Part shown: piece by piece, positions 5,619 to 8,099 of the stretch
Layout: each line of letters begins with the position of its first letter
How positions within the stretch are numbered: the stretch's first letter is position 1
Source: Bacteroidota bacterium
Lineage (GTDB): Bacteria > Bacteroidota > Bacteroidia > Flavobacteriales > Flavobacteriaceae
Length of the DNA stretch: 8,099 nt
Assembly: GCA_021793535.1 (NCBI GenBank)
Contig: JAJYSO010000059.1
Span: forward strand, 1-8,099
Reading direction: 5' to 3'
Program-made: the position numbers and the translations under genes
Notes under the pieces: generated by a model
Told to the model about the DNA's origin: nothing
The model's database searches: none
The model's input: only the letters and a program-made list of their open reading frames with translations

Positions 5619-5646
5619 TGTTATAATTATTAATTTACGTTTCTAT
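5619..5646 (-). other. 28-base AT-rich spacer between rpsJ and rplC
   Basis: This is the second-longest gap in the window. On the coding strand it reads ATAGAAACGTAAATT followed by AATAATTATAACA before the rplC ATG. It is almost entirely A/T, which fits an open, unstructured translation start without a Shine-Dalgarno sequence. I found no convincing -33 TTG / -7 TAnnTTTG pair, no terminator-like hairpin and no operator-like repeat. It may also be an RNase processing site, but that is only a guess from its base composition. Confidence 0.4.
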
Positions 5647-5955
5647 TTACAATACTTTAATCTGCACATTTACCCCACTGGGCAACTCAAGCTTCATCAA
5701 GGAGTCAACCGTTTTAGTCGACGAGCTGTAGATATCGAGTAAGCGCACATAGGCGTTTAATTCAAATTGCTCTCTTGCCTTTTTGTTAACGTGAGGTGAA
5801 CGCAATACGGTAAAGATTTTCTTCTTCGTAGGTAGTGGAATAGGGCCCGCTACTATTGCCCCCGTTGTCTTGACGGTTTTCACGATCTTTTCGGATGATT
5901 TATCCACTAAGTTATGATCGTAAGACTTCAATTTGATTCTAATTCTCTGACTCAT
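5647..5955 (-). CDS. rpsJ: 30S ribosomal protein uS10 (S10, NusE)
   Basis: This complete 102-residue protein begins MSQRIRIKLKSYDHNLVDKS, the family signature. It also has GPIPLPTKKKIFTVLRSPHVNKKAREQFEL (residues 37-66) and RLLDIYSSSTKTVDSLMKLELPSGV (71-95). Family knowledge: uS10 sits in the 30S head, where its extended loop (about residues 43-65) inserts towards the A-site side; free uS10 is also NusE, which pairs with NusB in antitermination and links to NusG. Val56 in SPHV aligns with E. coli Val57, a site of tetracycline and tigecycline resistance changes, and is unchanged here. The ATG lies only 11 bases after the fusA stop with no tuf gene between. AAGGG overlaps that stop, 8 bases before the ATG, and is the best Shine-Dalgarno-like match in the window. 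Confidence 0.98.
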   Translation of the reverse strand: MSQRIRIKLKSYDHNLVDKSSEKIVKTVKTTGAIVAGPIPLPTKKKIFTVLRSPHVNKKAREQFELNAYVRLLDIYSSSTKTVDSLMKLELPSGVNVQIKVL

Positions 5956-5963
5956 TTTTATAA

Positions 5964-5968
5964 CCCTT
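5964..5968 (-). promoter_or_regulatory. weak Shine-Dalgarno-like AAGGG before rpsJ
   Basis: On the coding strand the sequence is CATAAGGGTTATAAAAATG, with AAGGG ending 8 bases before the rpsJ ATG and overlapping the fusA TAA stop. The spacing suits a ribosome binding site, but only AAGG matches the AAGGAGG consensus. The phylum generally makes little use of Shine-Dalgarno pairing. It may be chance, as the A/T-rich TTATAAAA that follows is the kind of upstream sequence the other genes show. Confidence 0.25.
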
Positions 5969-8075
5969 ATGCGTTAGTACCTACTTCAGCTTTAATAATA
6001 TCCTCTTGTATGTTGGCAGGTGTTTCTTGATAATGTGAAAACTCCATAGTAGAGGTTGCACGCCCAGAAGAAAGTGTCCTCAAAGTCGTTACATAACCAA
6101 ACATTTCTGACAACGGAACATCGGCTTTAATGACTTTGGCTCCAGACCGATCAGACATGTTGTTAACTTGCCCTCTTCTTCTGTTCAAGTCTCCAACGAT
6201 ATCTCCCATGTTTTCCTCTGGAGTTACCACTTCGATTTTCATGATGGGTTCAAGAACCACAGCACCTGCAGCTTTTGCTGCACTTCTATATCCAATTTTC
6301 GCAGCCATCTCAAAGGACAACTGATCAGAGTCTACCGGGTGAAAAGATCCATCCTTTAACACCACTTTCAACGTATCCATCTGGAAACCGGCCAAAGGAC
6401 CATTTTTCATCGCTTCTTGGAAACCTTTTTTGACAGAAGGAATAAATTCTTTTGGGATACGCCCTCCTTTGATCTCGTCGACGAATTGAATTCCTTTTTC
6501 TTCAAAATCATCATCTACAGGTCCCATCTCAAAAACAATATCCGCAAATTTTCCGCGACCACCAGTTTGTTTTTTATACACTTCGCGGTGTTCGGTAGTT
6601 TTGGTCAAGGCCTCTTTGTATTCTACTCGAGGTTCTCCCTCGTTAACTTCAACTTTAAATTCACGTTTTAAGCGATCGACCAAAACTTCAATATGCAACT
6701 CGCCCATTCCCGAAATAATCGTCTGGCCAGAAGCCTCGTCCGTCTTGACCTGGAAAGTAGGGTCTTCTTCTGCCAATTTGGCTAAAGCCATACTCAATTT
6801 ATCAATATCAGCTTGTGTTTTTGGTTCAACCGCAATACCAATCACAGGGTCTGGGAAGGTCATGGATTCCAAAACAATAGGGTGATCCAAATCCGTCAAG
6901 GTATCTCCTGTCTTGATCTCTTTAAAGCCAACTGCCGCCCCAATATCTCCTGCTTCAATACGATCGATAGGCTCTTGTTTATTGGAGTGCATTTGGTACA
7001 TTCGAGAGATACGTTCCTTTTTACCGGTTCGTACATTCAGCACATAAGACCCCGCATCCAATCCGCCGGAATAGGTTCTAAAGAAAGCCAAACGCCCTAC
7101 AAAAGGATCCGTCGCAATCTTAAAGGCCAGCGCAGAAAAGGGTGCATCTGCATTTGGTTTACGGATTTCCACATCTCCTGTTTCCGGATTCTTCCCCTCG
7201 ATTGCCTCTACATCAATCGGAGAAGGTAAATAGCGCATTACCGCATCCAACAATGCCTGAACTCCTTTGTTTTTAAAAGAAGATCCACAAAGCATAGGAA
7301 TAATGGTTTGATCTATGGTTGCCGCCCTAAGAGCTGCAATAATCTCGTCTTCTGTAATAGAGTCCTCATCCTCGAAGAATTTCTCCATCAACTTCTCATC
7401 GTACTCCGCAACCGCTTCAATTAATTTTTCTCTGTATTCCTGAACGTCGTCTTTTAAATCTTCAGGAATTTCTATTTCTTCAAAAGTCATCCCCATGTCT
7501 TCTTCGTTCCACACCAACGCCTTTTTAGAAATCAAGTCTACCACCCCTTTAAAATCCATACCGGATCCTATGGGGATTTGCAAAGGAATGGGGTTTCCAC
7601 CCAACATTTCTTCAATTTGTTTACATACTGCAAACATGTCCGCTCCCTCTCGGTCCATTTTATTACAAAAACCGATTCGAGGAACGCCGTATTTATCCGC
7701 CTGACGCCAAACAGTTTCCGATTGAGGTTCCACTCCATCAGCCGCACTAAACAAAGCAATCATTCCATCCAAAACTCGAAGAGAACGCTCCACCTCAACA
7801 GTAAAGTCAACGTGCCCCGGGGTATCGATAATATTCATTCGATAGTCGTGGCCACCGTATTTCCAGATACAGTGTGTCGCTGCAGACGTAATGGTAATCC
7901 CTCTTTCCTGCTCTTGCTCCATCCAGTCCATCGTCGCGGATCCATCATGGGTTTCCCCAATCTTATGGTTGATCCCCGTATAGAACAAAATACGCTCTGT
8001 TGTCGTGGTCTTTCCTGCGTCAATATGCGCCGCAATACCTATATTTCTTGTATATTTTAAGTCCCTATGTGCCAT
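5967..8075 (-). CDS. fusA: Elongation factor G, EF-G
   Basis: This complete 702-residue translocase GTPase has the normal EF-G length. All G motifs are intact: AHIDAGKT (16-23), RGIT (58-61), DTPGH (84-88), NKMD (138-141) and GSSFKNKG (264-271). Domain II covers about 310-405 and domain III about 415-490, with ISGMGELHIEVLVDR at 454-468. Domain IV covers about 490-610, with GGRGKFADI (505-513) and the tip around FHPVDSDQ, where His579 aligns with the E. coli domain IV His583. Domain V, from about 615, contains NRRRGQV (631-637). Family knowledge: EF-G drives tRNA-mRNA translocation and, with RRF, ribosome recycling. The intact G domain and the place between rpsG and rpsJ make this the housekeeping EF-G, not the divergent EF-G2. 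His461 and Leu465 align with the S. aureus fusidic-acid positions His457 and Leu461 and look wild type. The ATG follows the presumed rpsG stop by 8 bases (TATATATT). Confidence 0.99.
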   Translation of the reverse strand: MAHRDLKYTRNIGIAAHIDAGKTTTTERILFYTGINHKIGETHDGSATMDWMEQEQERGITITSAATHCIWKYGGHDYRMNIIDTPGHVDFTVEVERSLRVLDGMIALFSAADGVEPQSETVWRQADKYGVPRIGFCNKMDREGADMFAVCKQIEEMLGGNPIPLQIPIGSGMDFKGVVDLISKKALVWNEEDMGMTFEEIEIPEDLKDDVQEYREKLIEAVAEYDEKLMEKFFEDEDSITEDEIIAALRAATIDQTIIPMLCGSSFKNKGVQALLDAVMRYLPSPIDVEAIEGKNPETGDVEIRKPNADAPFSALAFKIATDPFVGRLAFFRTYSGGLDAGSYVLNVRTGKKERISRMYQMHSNKQEPIDRIEAGDIGAAVGFKEIKTGDTLTDLDHPIVLESMTFPDPVIGIAVEPKTQADIDKLSMALAKLAEEDPTFQVKTDEASGQTIISGMGELHIEVLVDRLKREFKVEVNEGEPRVEYKEALTKTTEHREVYKKQTGGRGKFADIVFEMGPVDDDFEEKGIQFVDEIKGGRIPKEFIPSVKKGFQEAMKNGPLAGFQMDTLKVVLKDGSFHPVDSDQLSFEMAAKIGYRSAAKAAGAVVLEPIMKIEVVTPEENMGDIVGDLNRRRGQVNNMSDRSGAKVIKADVPLSEMFGYVTTLRTLSSGRATSTMEFSHYQETPANIQEDIIKAEVGTNA

Positions 8076-8083
8076 AATATATA

Positions 8084-8099
8084 TTAGAATCTAAAGTGA
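8084..8099 (-). CDS. rpsG: probable 30S ribosomal protein uS7 (S7), last codons only
   Basis: Just upstream of fusA the coding strand reads CACTTTAGATTCTAA in one frame, which is His-Phe-Arg-Phe then a TAA stop at 8084-8086. This resembles the uS7 C-terminus in the family, where an ...AFAHYRW-like end is common and HFRF variants are, as I recall, found in Bacteroidota. The position, 8 bases before fusA, is exactly where rpsG lies in the str operon (rpsL-rpsG-fusA). Only four codons and the stop are visible, so the call rests on synteny plus this tail. The other frames of this stretch give no recognisable protein end. The gene would begin well outside the right edge of the window. Confidence 0.6.

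Noticed and set aside
6813..7229. 138-codon plus-strand frame opposite the middle of fusA
   Set aside because: Antisense shadow of EF-G domains II-III, no start signal or recognisable motif.
7578..8060. 160-codon open frame on the plus strand opposite the fusA 5' end
   Set aside because: It lies wholly antisense to the GTPase domain of EF-G. The protein has no recognisable domain and is rich in Arg, Ser and His as expected from reversed coding sequence.
1..8099. A novel defence, mobile or regulatory system hidden in the cluster
   Set aside because: Every stretch longer than 32 bases is inside a recognisable translation gene of normal length. No inserted sequence, direct repeats, tRNA or foreign gene was found.

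Overview
The window is a continuous run of ribosomal-protein and translation-factor genes, all on the minus strand. In transcription order (right to left) it holds the last codons of what is probably rpsG, then fusA, rpsJ, rplC, rplD, rplW, rplB, rpsS, rplV, rpsC, rplP, rpmC, rpsQ, rplN, rplX, and the first 55 codons of rplE, which runs off the left edge. This is the str operon (rpsL-rpsG-fusA) joined to the S10 operon and the beginning of the spc operon.

The organism is most likely a member of the Bacteroidota. Three kinds of evidence agree. First, rpsJ follows fusA by 11 bases with no tuf gene between them, an order I know as typical of that phylum. Second, most starts lack a Shine-Dalgarno sequence and have A/T-rich upstream bases instead. 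Third, several proteins carry wording I recall from Bacteroidota homologues: uL22 starting MGARKK, uL2 with DHPMGGGEGRASGGHPRSR, uL4 starting MKLSVLDISG, and uS10 with LLDIYSSSTKT. I cannot name a class or genus with confidence.

Region by region: positions 8084-8099 hold the probable rpsG tail, and 5967-8075 hold the elongation factor G gene. Positions 1349-5955 hold rpsJ to rplP in the classical S10 order (uS10, uL3, uL4, uL23, uL2, uS19, uL22, uS3, uL16), and 1151-1342 and 873-1130 hold rpmC and rpsQ, which end the classical S10 operon. Positions 1-870 hold rplN, rplX and rplE, the start of the spc operon. Intergenic gaps range from 2 to 32 bases, so there is no gene-free stretch of note, no visible terminator and no clear internal promoter. 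Transcription probably starts upstream of the window, before rpsL, and continues past rplE.

The products act together. Primary 23S binders (uL3, uL4, uL22, uL23, uL24, uL29), central and late 50S proteins (uL2, uL14, uL16, uL5) and 30S proteins (uS3, uS7, uS10, uS17, uS19) are made in step with the translocase EF-G. Every complete gene has the normal family length and intact key motifs. I see no frameshift, mobile element, foreign gene, CRISPR array or RNA gene. I did not find a previously undescribed system here; the findings are modest points about start codons, operon architecture, initiation signals and lineage-specific residues.
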